This document shows positions 29,489-38,905 of a stretch of 51,743 bases of DNA, one piece after another; within the stretch, counting starts at the first letter, position 1; every line of letters starts with the position of its first letter. Origin of the DNA: a virus; IMG/VR virus record IMGVR_UViG_3300042523_000382, positions 1 to 51,743 of that record; one strand, given 5' to 3'. Under the pieces are notes generated by a model, which was not told where the DNA came from, made no database searches, and saw nothing but the letters and a program-made list of their open reading frames with translations. The translations under genes were made by a program, and so were the position numbers.

Positions 29489-30120
29489 TGCCCGAATTAA
29501 ATGCAAACATTCCTGTTATTGAATGTTTTGTCCGTGGTAACTATTTGCGCGATCAGCGTGATAGCCATGATCTCAAGTTTCCATGCATGATCTTTGGGGT
29601 AACTTCAATACAAGGAAGAAGCCCACTGTTTCATTTTCTTATGGAAGATGGTGGCGTGTGGTGGCGTATGCCAATTTCAGCCTTTTGTTCTCGTGAAGAT
29701 TCTCCTGAGGTTGATATTCACGAACTTGTCCTTTGGAACTCTTTTTCGGCAAACATTGCTGTCACTGAATTTCAGGCTATGCGAAATATGCGTATGACAT
29801 ATGTTGCCCGTTCAGGAGAATTTGTCAACGGCAAATACCTTTTTACGCTTGATTGGCACTCTCCAGACGACAATGTGCTTAACGGTGGTTTTTCTTTGAA
29901 CCCTGGTCAGCACAAATGTGGTCATGTCATTGAAAGAGATGACGGCAACTTTGCAATCCAACCAAACAACAGAGTGCGTTTGTTTGACCCGTCATTTACC
30001 ACTAAAACTGGCACCCTTATTGAGCGTCTTGTGAATACAAGAAAATGGGATACCGAAGATGCTCACAAGTGGGTAACTTCTGATGATGACCGCTACGAAT
30101 ACGAAGTTAAAAAGAAGTGA
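29488..30120 (+). CDS. Conserved hypothetical aquatic-phage protein
   Basis: 210 aa, GTG start on a TAGTG overlap. Segments such as PLFHFLMEDGGVWWRMPISA, WNSFSANIAVTEFQ, KYLFTLDWHSPD and QHKCGHVIERDDGNFAIQPN NR resemble a protein family I remember from T4-like cyanophages. It is an alpha/beta protein without a known enzymatic motif. It ends the plus cassette before the terminator at 30127. Confidence 0.65.
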   Translation: MPELNANIPVIECFVRGNYLRDQRDSHDLKFPCMIFGVTSIQGRSPLFHFLMEDGGVWWRMPISAFCSREDSPEVDIHELVLWNSFSANIAVTEFQAMRNMRMTYVARSGEFVNGKYLFTLDWHSPDDNVLNGGFSLNPGQHKCGHVIERDDGNFAIQPNNRVRLFDPSFTTKTGTLIERLVNTRKWDTEDAHKWVTSDDDRYEYEVKKK

Positions 30121-30126
30121 ATAGCA

Positions 30127-30150
30127 AAACACCCCCGCAAGGGGGTGTTT
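30127..30150. terminator. Terminator of the dps cassette
   Basis: AAACACCCCC (30127-30136) and GGGGGTGTTT (30141-30150) pair perfectly around GCAA. It lies between the stop at 30120 and the convergent minus-strand gene ending at 30190, and the symmetric A/T ends could serve both directions. Confidence 0.88.
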
Positions 30151-30155
30151 CTTAT

Positions 30156-30190
30156 TGTGGCTACATTTGGATGTAACTGTGGCTACATTT
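30156..30190. repeat. 13-bp direct repeat, 22-bp period
   Basis: TGTGGCTACATTT occurs at 30156-30168 and 30178-30190, directly after the terminator and reaching the stop codon of the 30190-31047 gene. Confidence 0.85.
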
Positions 30191-31047
30191 TAAAATGAAT
30201 GTACATTGTCATCTTCTGGTGCAATCATTTGTAGAGCGCCCAATATTTGTTCAACATGGGGAATATTTTCACTAGAAAACATGTAATGCGCCAATTCATA
30301 CTCAGACCTGTGCACGGTGACCTTCAAAGCAGTTACTGGCAGTTTAGTTACTGGCTCAACCAAACCAATGTCATCAAGACCATTCATCAGGATACCAATG
30401 AGTTGTTCCTTGGTCGTAGTCTTCGTAATTTCAATACCAAGCAACTTAGCCTGACGACGCAATGAAGCAATTGGTTGTGACCGTAGTTCCGCTTCAGTGA
30501 ATGCCCCTGACTCAGGAGCGGTTACTTCTGAGCCATACTTTTCATTAATGTCAGCAAGGACTTCCTCAAGTGCTTCTTCTCGTGCAGTCTTAACTGCTGG
30601 CACTTCAGGCGCTTCTTCAATTTCCTGAACATCAACGACATCAATTGGCGCAAGTGCATTTGTGAGGTCAAGCAAACGGATACCGCTGGCATGAGCCTTC
30701 AGCAATGTGTCTTCAGTTTCAGGAGCGTCATCCCACAAAACGAGCAATGACTTCTCACCCGCTAATCGTTGTACATAATTGAGTACTGCGGAGTTTGCAT
30801 CCTCAGTATCTTCCCAATCCTTGGCATCTTTTAAGACTGAGCGCGGAATACGGTTACCGACCATGATGTACTCATGACCGAAGTCAATGATTGCGGTGTA
30901 GACGCGGTCAAGACTTTCGTCAGGCTTACCGCCGTACCATGGCAGGACAAAGATACTGTCATTGACCAGTTCGGACAATGAGTCTTCAATGATGTTGAGG
31001 CTGGCGTTACCTTTTCCGATAACACCAATAACTTTCTTGGTGGGCAT
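30190..31047 (-). CDS. Two-part phage protein with SAP/Rho-N-like C-terminal helix pair
   Basis: 285 aa. Residues 1-135 form an alpha/beta domain beginning KKVIGVIGKGNASLNII, with a possible nucleotide-type glycine loop but no full Rossmann pattern. An acidic Pro/Glu linker follows. Then comes a SAP- or Rho-N-like unit (LRSQPIASLRRQAKLLGIEI followed by TTTKEQLIGIL), which often binds nucleic acid. It is the last gene of the structural operon, next to a small membrane protein; a role in lysis or packaging cannot be told. Confidence 0.55.
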   Translation of the reverse strand: MPTKKVIGVIGKGNASLNIIEDSLSELVNDSIFVLPWYGGKPDESLDRVYTAIIDFGHEYIMVGNRIPRSVLKDAKDWEDTEDANSAVLNYVQRLAGEKSLLVLWDDAPETEDTLLKAHASGIRLLDLTNALAPIDVVDVQEIEEAPEVPAVKTAREEALEEVLADINEKYGSEVTAPESGAFTEAELRSQPIASLRRQAKLLGIEITKTTTKEQLIGILMNGLDDIGLVEPVTKLPVTALKVTVHRSEYELAHYMFSSENIPHVEQILGALQMIAPEDDNVHSF

Positions 31048-31056
31048 GTTGTTCTC

Positions 31057-31311
31057 CTATTGGAAGGACTGGCGTATTGATGAGTCACCTACGAGAGTGA
31101 TCAATCGCAACACCGAGTGAGTGGCACTGGCAATTGTAGCCATAGCCAACCCACTAAACACAACATCCTCGGAAGATATAAAGACAGAAATAATGATTCC
31201 CAGAATTGCCCCAGACAAAACAATGACCCAGCCATTCAGTTTCTTTGGCAATGCACTTGTAATAATATGGATAACTTTATAAACGGCTAAGCCGCCTATT
31301 AGTAATGTCAC
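31057..31311 (-). CDS. Small three-helix membrane protein, holin candidate
   Basis: 84 aa with a GTG start overlapping the tail gene stop (GTGA). Three hydrophobic stretches: LIGGLAVYKVIHIITSAL, GWVIVLSGAILGIIISVFI and FSGLAMATIASATHSVLRLI. Short polar ends fit a class I-like holin. No endolysin gene adjoins it; the muralytic domains lie in the tape measure and at 6245, so the holin call is tentative. Confidence 0.5.
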   Translation of the reverse strand: MTLLIGGLAVYKVIHIITSALPKKLNGWVIVLSGAILGIIISVFISSEDVVFSGLAMATIASATHSVLRLITLVGDSSIRQSFQ

Positions 31312-33575
31312 AATGTTGTTTCTCCTGTGTATCCTGGGATTCGGTTAAACCTCAGGTTAGCAAGAGCATAGGTTGTTTCAGTTACGGGAACCACATGTTC
31401 AATCATTCTTTTGGTTGCCTCAACTACACGACGATAATCTGCTGTGTAGTACGAAAGATTAGTATGGGCAGAACTTGCACCCCAACGGTAATCGGATGCC
31501 CCAGCAGTTGCTGTACCACCAATCCATCCACCATTATCACTGTTACCATCAAAGTATTCACCAGGAGATGATGGTTCAAGCAATGGGCGACGAACAACTA
31601 GTGGTGATGTTGCTGTAGCCGTGGCAGTGATTTCTACATGGTACAAATATGAATTACTTGGGTACCAAGGGTAGTTATCAACAAACTCTAATTTCCACCA
31701 TTTACGCTTTGAAGTACCTGATATCGTTTTTTCAATATAAGGGGTTGTGGCTGAGGCTAGGGTAATTGAACCATCCAAGTTCTTTACACTTACTTGAACA
31801 ATATTATTGTTGTAATCATCAATTGATAAGAAGTAATCAGTACCACTATTAATTGGGGTGTACTGCATAGCAGAACTCGTGTTATTTACATCTGTGGATA
31901 ATGTGACAGATGCCGAAAGACTTGGTGTTGCGGTAAATTGTTTAGTTCCATTATCAACAGCGGATGTAACTGTACCAGAAGTAGTGCTTACTCTCCAATA
32001 AGCAGGTGTACTTGTTGCCTGTACTGCAGTACTTGGAGAGGCGACTGCGAATTGAGGATCACGGAAAAGATTTAATCTACGCGAGTATACATCTATGTAA
32101 TAAGGGTATTTATTTAAAGTTGTTACTCTATTAGGAATCAGATATAAAGTCCCAGTATCAGATGACTGAGATGCAATCCAAATGTGCAGATACATATCTG
32201 TGGTACCTAACGAACCATCACCACATACACCAAGTTCTACGGGCCACTCAAAAACACTCGTAGAACCAGTCGTAGTGGTTTCAATAAAGTTAGGTAATGA
32301 TGTAGAAGCACCCGTTATCGGAGCAAAAGTCACAGACGCTCCTGGAACCACCGATGCACCCATCCAACAACCCACAACACTTGCACCCAAACCAGTGTAT
32401 GTGGCACCAAAATCCATGTATAAACGACTGGCTTGACTCACACTCTGTACTTTTGTTTTTAAACAAGCCATCTGAACACTTGCCCCGCTTGAATGGGTGA
32501 TAGCCAAAGCCTTGGTCGTTTTGAACATATCGGAGTATGCATAAACGCTCTCGGATGTCATGGTATGCGCCGAACTTTCCAGTAACCATTGGTTAGTAGC
32601 AGGTGCTACGGATGCAGAGGTAGTCACCGACGCCGAAGTCATAGCATGGTGAGTGCTGGTTAAAAGGTCAGGCTGGGTAGTGTTAATACGAGTGTTACAT
32701 CCAGTAATAGCCGTAATGTATTCTTCCACACCAGTTAGTAGTCCCTCATTCTGGGTTAAGTATGTAAAAGAAGAAATCAAATCACGAAGTTTTGCAGTAC
32801 CTAAATCAGCCACAGTTAGAGGGAGTCCTACTTCCACAGCCAGTTTTTCAATCATCTCACTGTTGGCAACAAACGGGTCTTTTTGTACCATCACATAATC
32901 AATGATTGTTTTAATAACATTAATTTCCCAACCAAAAACATCAAGCATTCGCTGTAGTGGTCCGGCTACCGTAAGTGCTTCAGGAAGGTCAGTCAGATAA
33001 GGGCTACCTAGGTTGGTTATACCGATTTGCTCATCCTGAATTCGGTAGTGTAGGGGTATTCTTCGGAAAAGATTATCGGAGTAGCCATAATCCTTAGGTA
33101 CAAGTACTTCAGTTGAGGCAACTGGTTCATACCATGAGCGAGTTACAGTTGATTCATATTTTGAAAATAGTGTGTAATAAACCCATTTGCCACTAGGTAA
33201 GTTCGTATGCGTAAATGACGAAGCACTATTCTCTGCTTTTATTTCAATAAGTTCTATACCTTCAGCACGAGTTTGGGGAGGTCCAATAAGTGAATAGCAC
33301 AACGATAGGCCAGTAATACTAGGTGTTTCACCCTTTGTTTCATTAAGTGATGTTGTAATAACCCATGATAGGTCAACCTGATCATAATCAGTTGGTGATG
33401 CTGACAAGGATGATGCAGACCCAGGAACACTTGTTGGTGTAGTGACATAACCATCACCTCGTAAGGCTGATGAGTTGTCAGCACCAATATTAACGGAAGC
33501 GGCTTGAAGGAATGAACCAGTAGTGCTTGCCGCACTACCAACATTACTTTTTAGTGTAAAAGATATACGGGCCAT
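31308..33575 (-). CDS. Distal tail / tail-fibre-like protein with P2 I-like segment
   Basis: 755 aa. The first 180 residues resemble an FNIII-like beta domain (VDLSWVITTS, FTHTNLPSGKWVYYTLFS). Residues about 200-320 (LHYRIQDEQIGITNLG, LQRMLDVFGWEINVIKTIID, KLAVEVGLPL) match tail protein I of P2-like phages, which joins baseplate to fibres. The rest is Ser/Thr-rich beta structure expected of a receptor-binding or fibre shaft. A Tyr/Trp-rich end may be the tip. It follows the gpJ-like gene directly, as in P2. Confidence 0.65.
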   Translation of the reverse strand: MARISFTLKSNVGSAASTTGSFLQAASVNIGADNSSALRGDGYVTTPTSVPGSASSLSASPTDYDQVDLSWVITTSLNETKGETPSITGLSLCYSLIGPPQTRAEGIELIEIKAENSASSFTHTNLPSGKWVYYTLFSKYESTVTRSWYEPVASTEVLVPKDYGYSDNLFRRIPLHYRIQDEQIGITNLGSPYLTDLPEALTVAGPLQRMLDVFGWEINVIKTIIDYVMVQKDPFVANSEMIEKLAVEVGLPLTVADLGTAKLRDLISSFTYLTQNEGLLTGVEEYITAITGCNTRINTTQPDLLTSTHHAMTSASVTTSASVAPATNQWLLESSAHTMTSESVYAYSDMFKTTKALAITHSSGASVQMACLKTKVQSVSQASRLYMDFGATYTGLGASVVGCWMGASVVPGASVTFAPITGASTSLPNFIETTTTGSTSVFEWPVELGVCGDGSLGTTDMYLHIWIASQSSDTGTLYLIPNRVTTLNKYPYYIDVYSRRLNLFRDPQFAVASPSTAVQATSTPAYWRVSTTSGTVTSAVDNGTKQFTATPSLSASVTLSTDVNNTSSAMQYTPINSGTDYFLSIDDYNNNIVQVSVKNLDGSITLASATTPYIEKTISGTSKRKWWKLEFVDNYPWYPSNSYLYHVEITATATATSPLVVRRPLLEPSSPGEYFDGNSDNGGWIGGTATAGASDYRWGASSAHTNLSYYTADYRRVVEATKRMIEHVVPVTETTYALANLRFNRIPGYTGETTL

Positions 33576-35074
33576 TAGACTGCCGTTACCCCTCCGTTAG
33601 GCGTTATACTAACAATACCTAATTTTGGAAGTTGATTATTGGCTACAGTAATTTTTCCACTGTTGTCAATAGTAGTAGCAGGGGTTCCTGCTGTGCTGGT
33701 TGTAAATCCTTTAATGATTACATAATCAACACCTGTAATAGCCATGGCTGTTCGGTATACCTCACCCACAGTTACTGTGTCGCCAAAGGCTACATCTTCA
33801 AAAGAAAATAGAGACTCTAATGCGCTTTGTACTTCTGCTTTAACAACCGACTGAATGTAGTTAGATGTAACATATAAATCTAGATATATATAAATTTTAG
33901 TAAAACTAACTGATGAAGGAACATTAATAAGAGTTACGCCAAGCATTGCGCTATCTAGTAGTTCTCGTGAAACACGGTCACGGAGTGCCTGTGGGATACT
34001 CACAGATGCGGCACCATCCGTAAGGTATTCCGTTTGTCTGTCAATAACCGTCGCTGTAATAGAAGCACCAGTGGAAGATGACCCAAGGTAAGAAACAGTA
34101 GCCTTGGAAACACCCTGAGTTACTAGGGCAATATCGCCAAAATCCGACAAAGTTACAGCGCCATTACGGGTACGCACGATGCTAGGAATGACTTGTTTAA
34201 TAGAGTCAATTGTTTCAAAGTCTAAACCACCACCAGCCGCAAAGAGGTTAGTAACATCAGTGATTGTTGGGTACAAACTGTTACCAATAGTAGTGATTGT
34301 CTCAGCCGCGACATTACCAATAGACCCAGCGGATTGAATGTAGGTAACTGTGATTGGTGAGTTAATTGGCGGAATGCGCCCGTTGATCCCATTACCAAAT
34401 ACAACCTGAGTAACTCCCGAGGAGGTGACCGTTACTGAGAACACTGAATCGTCAGGACCATACGGAATAAGACTATTAACTCGTGTCCAAGTTTTAATTT
34501 CTCCAAATGAACCCTCAGCAACATTAACAACTATAGACTCAGCATCTACACTTTGGCGATAGATATTAAATCTTTGACTAGCGTTACCATCACTCTTAGT
34601 TGAGTTACTATTACCATCTGAAGTAACAGATTCATTTGAATACCTGACACCCTGTCGCACAACAATAGTACTTGTTGAAGATGCTGGAATAATTGTTGAT
34701 GTTTCGTTAAAGAAGTAAAGACCGTTTGTTGATACAAATGGGGTATTTTCTAAGATAGTCACGGATGCCGCACCACTGTTGGTAAGCGTCAAAGTAGCGG
34801 TTGATGAACTCATATAATTAGGGGTATAACCATAAAGGTTTGCCATTGCCAAGACGCTTTCGCGCTGTGTAGCAGTTGACAAAAATGCTTCAGTAGATGC
34901 CCTGTCAATATAATAATGCATAATGTCTGCGTTGTACGCCCATAGGTCAATTAGCGATGACATAAAATCTGAGGCGGCAACTCCCGACCATTCGGGAATA
35001 GAATTAGAGGCTCGTGCCTGAAGAGACGAACGAATAGCGTTGTAGTCTCGCGCTGTGTAGTCAAAATTAGGCAT
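33575..35074 (-). CDS. Baseplate J-like wedge protein
   Basis: 499 aa. N-terminus YTARDYNAIRSSLQARASNS, DLWAYNADIMHYYIDRASTE and ESVLAMANLYGYTPN are the hallmark region of gpJ/gp6-type baseplate wedge proteins. The remainder is beta-rich with a conserved GNGINGRIPP loop. It joins the baseplate ring to the tail sheath in contractile systems. It overlaps the gp25-like gene by 8 bases, the usual gpJ-W order. Confidence 0.85.
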   Translation of the reverse strand: MPNFDYTARDYNAIRSSLQARASNSIPEWSGVAASDFMSSLIDLWAYNADIMHYYIDRASTEAFLSTATQRESVLAMANLYGYTPNYMSSSTATLTLTNSGAASVTILENTPFVSTNGLYFFNETSTIIPASSTSTIVVRQGVRYSNESVTSDGNSNSTKSDGNASQRFNIYRQSVDAESIVVNVAEGSFGEIKTWTRVNSLIPYGPDDSVFSVTVTSSGVTQVVFGNGINGRIPPINSPITVTYIQSAGSIGNVAAETITTIGNSLYPTITDVTNLFAAGGGLDFETIDSIKQVIPSIVRTRNGAVTLSDFGDIALVTQGVSKATVSYLGSSSTGASITATVIDRQTEYLTDGAASVSIPQALRDRVSRELLDSAMLGVTLINVPSSVSFTKIYIYLDLYVTSNYIQSVVKAEVQSALESLFSFEDVAFGDTVTVGEVYRTAMAITGVDYVIIKGFTTSTAGTPATTIDNSGKITVANNQLPKLGIVSITPNGGVTAV

Positions 35075-35468
35075 AAATATCCTCGCTCAAGAAGTCGCTC
35101 ACACTTAGTGTAACACTAGATTTTTGTGATGGTGATATTTCGTAAAATACAGATATATAAACAGATGTTTGTTCGCTCCCCATTTGTTCTGGATCATTGC
35201 TTGAAATAACAATATCCATAATATTTACACCACGAACATTGTTAGAGATTTCTCGCATAGCAACCTCTTTAAAATCTTCCCAAATAAGGGGATCAATTAA
35301 TTCATAAATCATGGAGTATGCCCCAACACCATAATCAGGGTTCATGACGCGCTCTTCATTAGACACCGATAGGACATCTAAAATTTGTTGTTTAATAATA
35401 GAATCAAAATCACCTACAGTAGCAACTGATCCATTTTTAAATTGAAATGGTAAATATATTGCTTTCAT
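35067..35468 (-). CDS. Baseplate wedge protein, gp25-like
   Basis: 133 aa. It carries the gp25/GPW signature ERVMNPDYGVGAYSMIYELI, with a helix lead-in (DFDSIIKQQILDVLSVSN). This protein nucleates sheath assembly on the baseplate in T4-like and other contractile tails. Position directly before gpJ supports the call. ATGA overlap with the small membrane protein upstream. Confidence 0.88.
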   Translation of the reverse strand: MKAIYLPFQFKNGSVATVGDFDSIIKQQILDVLSVSNEERVMNPDYGVGAYSMIYELIDPLIWEDFKEVAMREISNNVRGVNIMDIVISSNDPEQMGSEQTSVYISVFYEISPSQKSSVTLSVSDFLSEDIYA

Positions 35469-35584
35469 TTAATATCACCTTGTGAATTCTTATATAAAGC
35501 ATAGACGCACCATGAGATATAACTGCTCGTAATAAATGCTCCAATAAGTATTACTGAAAATCCTCTAAGGATTACCTTAAACAT
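35465..35584 (-). CDS. 39-aa single-helix membrane protein
   Basis: Starts MFKVILRGFSVILIGAFITS and ends YALYKNSQGDIK. One hydrophobic span of about 22 residues. GGAGG lies 7 bases before the ATG and the stop overlaps the gp25-like ATG. It overlaps the end of the hub gene by 8 bases. Position within the baseplate genes is unusual for a membrane peptide; it may be a small lysis or superinfection factor. Confidence 0.6.
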   Translation of the reverse strand: MFKVILRGFSVILIGAFITSSYISWCVYALYKNSQGDIK

Positions 35585-36740
35585 AAATATCCTCCATTTG
35601 CCTAGATGCTCGCCAGGTGCTATCCACAAACGCCGATTCTGGCACCTCGGGCATAGTTGATTGCATGGTCATATACGCATTGATATCATTAGTGTCTTTT
35701 CGTGACACTGTTATTTGAGTAAAGAATTCATCACGAGTAACTGTATGTGTAACTTCTTTTACATACCAAAAACCTTCAAAATTAGATTCAAAATTAGATA
35801 TGCTGACAATCCCACCTGGGAGAACTCCAGCAGTCCCAGTAAGTGATAACTGTGCGGTAAGGGTATTAATGCCACGATTGTGTGCGGACACGAGAGTGTC
35901 TGCCATAGTGGTGGAAGTTGCGTTAACACTGACGCTGTCAGTAATACCTAAATCAATCTGTTTACCAAATCCCGTGGTCTCGTTAAACTTATTTGATGTA
36001 TAAGTTTTACCTTGATTATCTAATACAGTTGCTGATACTGAATGTGTGCTTAATGGCTTAATAGAATCACCAAAAATACCCTGCATTGATAAAATTACTG
36101 CGGGGTATGTTCTAGTATCACCATTACGCGCTTTAATATTCTTGAGTTGGTGATACGAGATTTGTCGGCCCAGTGAGTTCATAGGGTTCCATACATGTAT
36201 ATGAGTACCATGCATTGATACAGACAATCCGTACATACTGGCAACTTTGTTTAAAAACTCCCAATCTGATTCTTCCGACTGAATGATACGGGGGTATGCG
36301 AATGGTTCAGTCACAGAAGAAACACTGAACTTATATTCGTCTGCCAAGGTTGTCGCAATATTTTGAATAGATGCGTTTTCCCACAGCCGTGTTTTCTTAG
36401 CGCGCATTTTGTATGATGCGCCCATACACACAAGTTCAACTAGTTGAAAAGTGCTTCCATTAATCACACCGTCAGAGTTTCTAAATGAAGGTTCAACCGA
36501 AGCAACATACCCACAGAATTCATGCTTGTCTATACCAAAACCCCAGTAACAAAGGACGGGCTTAGATAGGTATTCTGTGAGTAGTTGTGGTGGCACACCA
36601 GCCACACGCACACGCAGGATATCATGCTGATTTTCAGCAAGACCTAATTCAATTTGAACAATAGACATATATCGCATAGGGGCGTTGTCTATCACAAAGT
36701 TGATGTTTGGTGATATGCGGCTATGCGATGTAAAAATCAT
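35577..36740 (-). CDS. Baseplate hub protein, gpD/VgrG-like
   Basis: 387 aa. Beta-rich start (RISPNINFVIDNAPMRYMSI), then NIATTLADEYKFSVSSVTEP with the WEFLNKVASMYGLSVSMHG segment typical of late-control gene D (hub) proteins, and a C-terminal GFWYVKEVTHTVTRDEF. It would form the trimeric hub capping the tail tube. It is coupled to the small LysM-like protein upstream and overlaps the membrane peptide downstream. Confidence 0.75.
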   Translation of the reverse strand: MIFTSHSRISPNINFVIDNAPMRYMSIVQIELGLAENQHDILRVRVAGVPPQLLTEYLSKPVLCYWGFGIDKHEFCGYVASVEPSFRNSDGVINGSTFQLVELVCMGASYKMRAKKTRLWENASIQNIATTLADEYKFSVSSVTEPFAYPRIIQSEESDWEFLNKVASMYGLSVSMHGTHIHVWNPMNSLGRQISYHQLKNIKARNGDTRTYPAVILSMQGIFGDSIKPLSTHSVSATVLDNQGKTYTSNKFNETTGFGKQIDLGITDSVSVNATSTTMADTLVSAHNRGINTLTAQLSLTGTAGVLPGGIVSISNFESNFEGFWYVKEVTHTVTRDEFFTQITVSRKDTNDINAYMTMQSTMPEVPESAFVDSTWRASRQMEDIYV

Positions 36741-36997
36741 TTAAGTGGAATCCGAACTAGTGTTCCCACGGGGATTTCATCAGGGAAAGGAACATGAGAG
36801 TTTATGTCTGCAATCTCCCAGTAGCGTTCTGAGTCATGAAGGGCACGGAAGGCAATGCGATCAAAGGTATCACCTTCTACTGAGGTGTATGTGTAGTACC
36901 TTGAGTTACCCCCATATCTACGGGTAGATATGTATGCCCCACTACCATCAGGCGATGATTGCGTGGAATATCGTGATATTGATTGTACAAACGCCAT
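36737..36997 (-). CDS. LysM-like baseplate protein (gp53/X-like)
   Basis: 86 aa. The C-terminal half, YTSVEGDTFDRIAFRALHDS and ERYWEIADINSHVPFPDEIP, then VGTLVRIP, is the LysM-type fold of small baseplate proteins such as gp53 or X. It would link wedge and hub or touch peptidoglycan. The N-terminus is Ser/Tyr-rich. ATGA overlap with the hub gene. Confidence 0.75.
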   Translation of the reverse strand: MAFVQSISRYSTQSSPDGSGAYISTRRYGGNSRYYTYTSVEGDTFDRIAFRALHDSERYWEIADINSHVPFPDEIPVGTLVRIPLK

Positions 36998-37084
36998 ATT
37001 AGAGAGTCCAATCCCAGCATCTAGGTGTTAGTGTTTTTTTCTTTAAAATGTCGCTCATGTTTAACTTAACTGACCAATCATGAC

Positions 37085-38905
37085 TCAGATTGCGTTGAAA
37101 TTGAAATGTCTGTGACATATATTGTCTGCGGTTGTTTCCGTATAAAACTTAATTATCTTTGAAAATGTTGATTTATCAGAACTACCTGGTTTAGAAATAG
37201 TTGCAGAAAAATGTACTTCAAAGTCCATAAGTATTTTTGTAGTCTTCCAATTATCAGCATTAGAACCTTCTAAATATAATTTGTTGGCAAATAAGTCTGA
37301 CGCACCTGAATCTTTAAACACATTGTTAGGTCTATTATCGTGACTCGGTATTTTATTTGTATCATCACTTCCATACCTAGCCCATTTTTTCCATTCTTCA
37401 AAAGTTGTTGCAGTTGCCTTTTCTCCCTCAACATTTAATAAAAGAACATCACGAGATACACTGTACTTTTTAGTCCCTGGCCCTATTTTCTGACCTGATG
37501 TTGTTTTCTTTTCAGGGTCAGCATTTGCAAATTCTTTTTCTGTTCCTACAAATTGTCGCCATATTTTAACTTTTGGAGTATGCTCAATTTTTACATCGTA
37601 TTGCCTTTCAAAGAACAATTTAGAAATACCCTTGTAAACTGGTGCATCTCTTGGTCCTGATTTAAGAGTTACAAACCCAGCAACTAGCAAAAAGGTACCA
37701 TAATGTAATATTTCCCAAACATCCTTGTAACCTTTCCACTGTCCGACAGGATTGTATGATTTGTGCTCATCGGGGTCCCCAAAATAAGCAGTTTTAATGA
37801 GTTCATCAAATGCAGGGTGATCTGAATCGCTAGTACCACCAAGTGCTATTTGGTACATTCCCGAATCTTTAACTGCCTTTACAAGTACATCATAATCAGC
37901 ACCTTTTTTATCTTCAGGTAATGTGTCACCACCACCACCACCACCACCAGAGGTTGGCGGTGCGGATTTTATTTTACCTAGTGCTTGTGTTAGGTATGTA
38001 TCTTTTTGTGCAAATCCAATGTATTTTGCTTCAACCGTCACATTAATGGTACACATAGTAGGAACCATTTGAGTACTAAATTTAGTGAAGTTAACAGATG
38101 ATGATTGAATAAAACCATCAACCATGAACATGGCTGAGAAAACAATACGAACAGGCGTACTAACTAGAAAAGCACTGTTACCCTTAATTGATTTAAACGC
38201 ATCAGATGCTACTTGTTCTGAAATATAATTAGTATTACCAGATGCACCTGATGAAGAGTCCGCAGGTTCCCAGGTACTAGAAACACTGGTAATTTTAGAC
38301 AGGGCAGAAATAATATCTTCAGATATACCTTGACCAATAACACTGTCCATAACCATTAGGTCTGCAAGCACACCAATTTGCCCTACATCCTGGGGGCCTG
38401 GTGGTTTACCTACATTCTTATCCGCTGGCCTGTCTCTGTAGTTTTTCTTATGATTATTAACTTCCATTTCTCGGTTAAGCATGATATCAAAAGAGAAAGT
38501 GGCATTACCAGGAGTTGCTACTGAGAACTGTCCCGGGTCTTGAAATAGTATGTTTGTCATACCACTAGAAAGTGAGACACTACGCATAATACGCTCAGGG
38601 TTAAACTGAAAAAAGAAGCGTCGGTTAGGGAGACCTTTTGCTGCACTAGTTGGTACTTCATTTAATAAGCACCGCATAAACCCACGCTGTATTTTACTTG
38701 CATTTGGAGAAAATAGTCTTTGATCTCCGTCAAGACCAATATTTCTACGCCTATCCTGCGCTCCAGGTACGACCGAACCCGGGAACATAAACCTAGGGTT
38801 GTCGTCAGTAGTGCGAGTGAAACTATTGTGATTTCCAGGGCCAGTAACTCCATTTTCTAAGTTGTACCACTGGTTTGTTGTATAAGACTCATTTGCCTGT
38901 GCCAT
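37085..38905 (-). CDS. Large baseplate/tail structural protein
   Basis: 606 aa. It carries RRFFFQFNPERIMRSVSLSS near residue 95, a segment I associate with tail-tube initiator or baseplate adaptor proteins of contractile systems. It has a low-complexity GGGGGG linker near residue 310 that splits it into two parts, and a C-terminal region with DFEVHFSATISKPG-like strands. It lies between the tape measure and LysM-like gene, fitting a tube initiator. An exact equivalent is not certain. Confidence 0.6.
   Translation of the reverse strand: MAQANESYTTNQWYNLENGVTGPGNHNSFTRTTDDNPRFMFPGSVVPGAQDRRRNIGLDGDQRLFSPNASKIQRGFMRCLLNEVPTSAAKGLPNRRFFFQFNPERIMRSVSLSSGMTNILFQDPGQFSVATPGNATFSFDIMLNREMEVNNHKKNYRDRPADKNVGKPPGPQDVGQIGVLADLMVMDSVIGQGISEDIISALSKITSVSSTWEPADSSSGASGNTNYISEQVASDAFKSIKGNSAFLVSTPVRIVFSAMFMVDGFIQSSSVNFTKFSTQMVPTMCTINVTVEAKYIGFAQKDTYLTQALGKIKSAPPTSGGGGGGGDTLPEDKKGADYDVLVKAVKDSGMYQIALGGTSDSDHPAFDELIKTAYFGDPDEHKSYNPVGQWKGYKDVWEILHYGTFLLVAGFVTLKSGPRDAPVYKGISKLFFERQYDVKIEHTPKVKIWRQFVGTEKEFANADPEKKTTSGQKIGPGTKKYSVSRDVLLLNVEGEKATATTFEEWKKWARYGSDDTNKIPSHDNRPNNVFKDSGASDLFANKLYLEGSNADNWKTTKILMDFEVHFSATISKPGSSDKSTFSKIIKFYTETTADNICHRHFNFNAI

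Noticed and set aside
36999-37058. 19-codon minus-strand ORF beginning MSDILKKK before the LysM-like gene
   Set aside because: No ribosome site, very short, and no coupling to the upstream gene; reported only as intergenic content.
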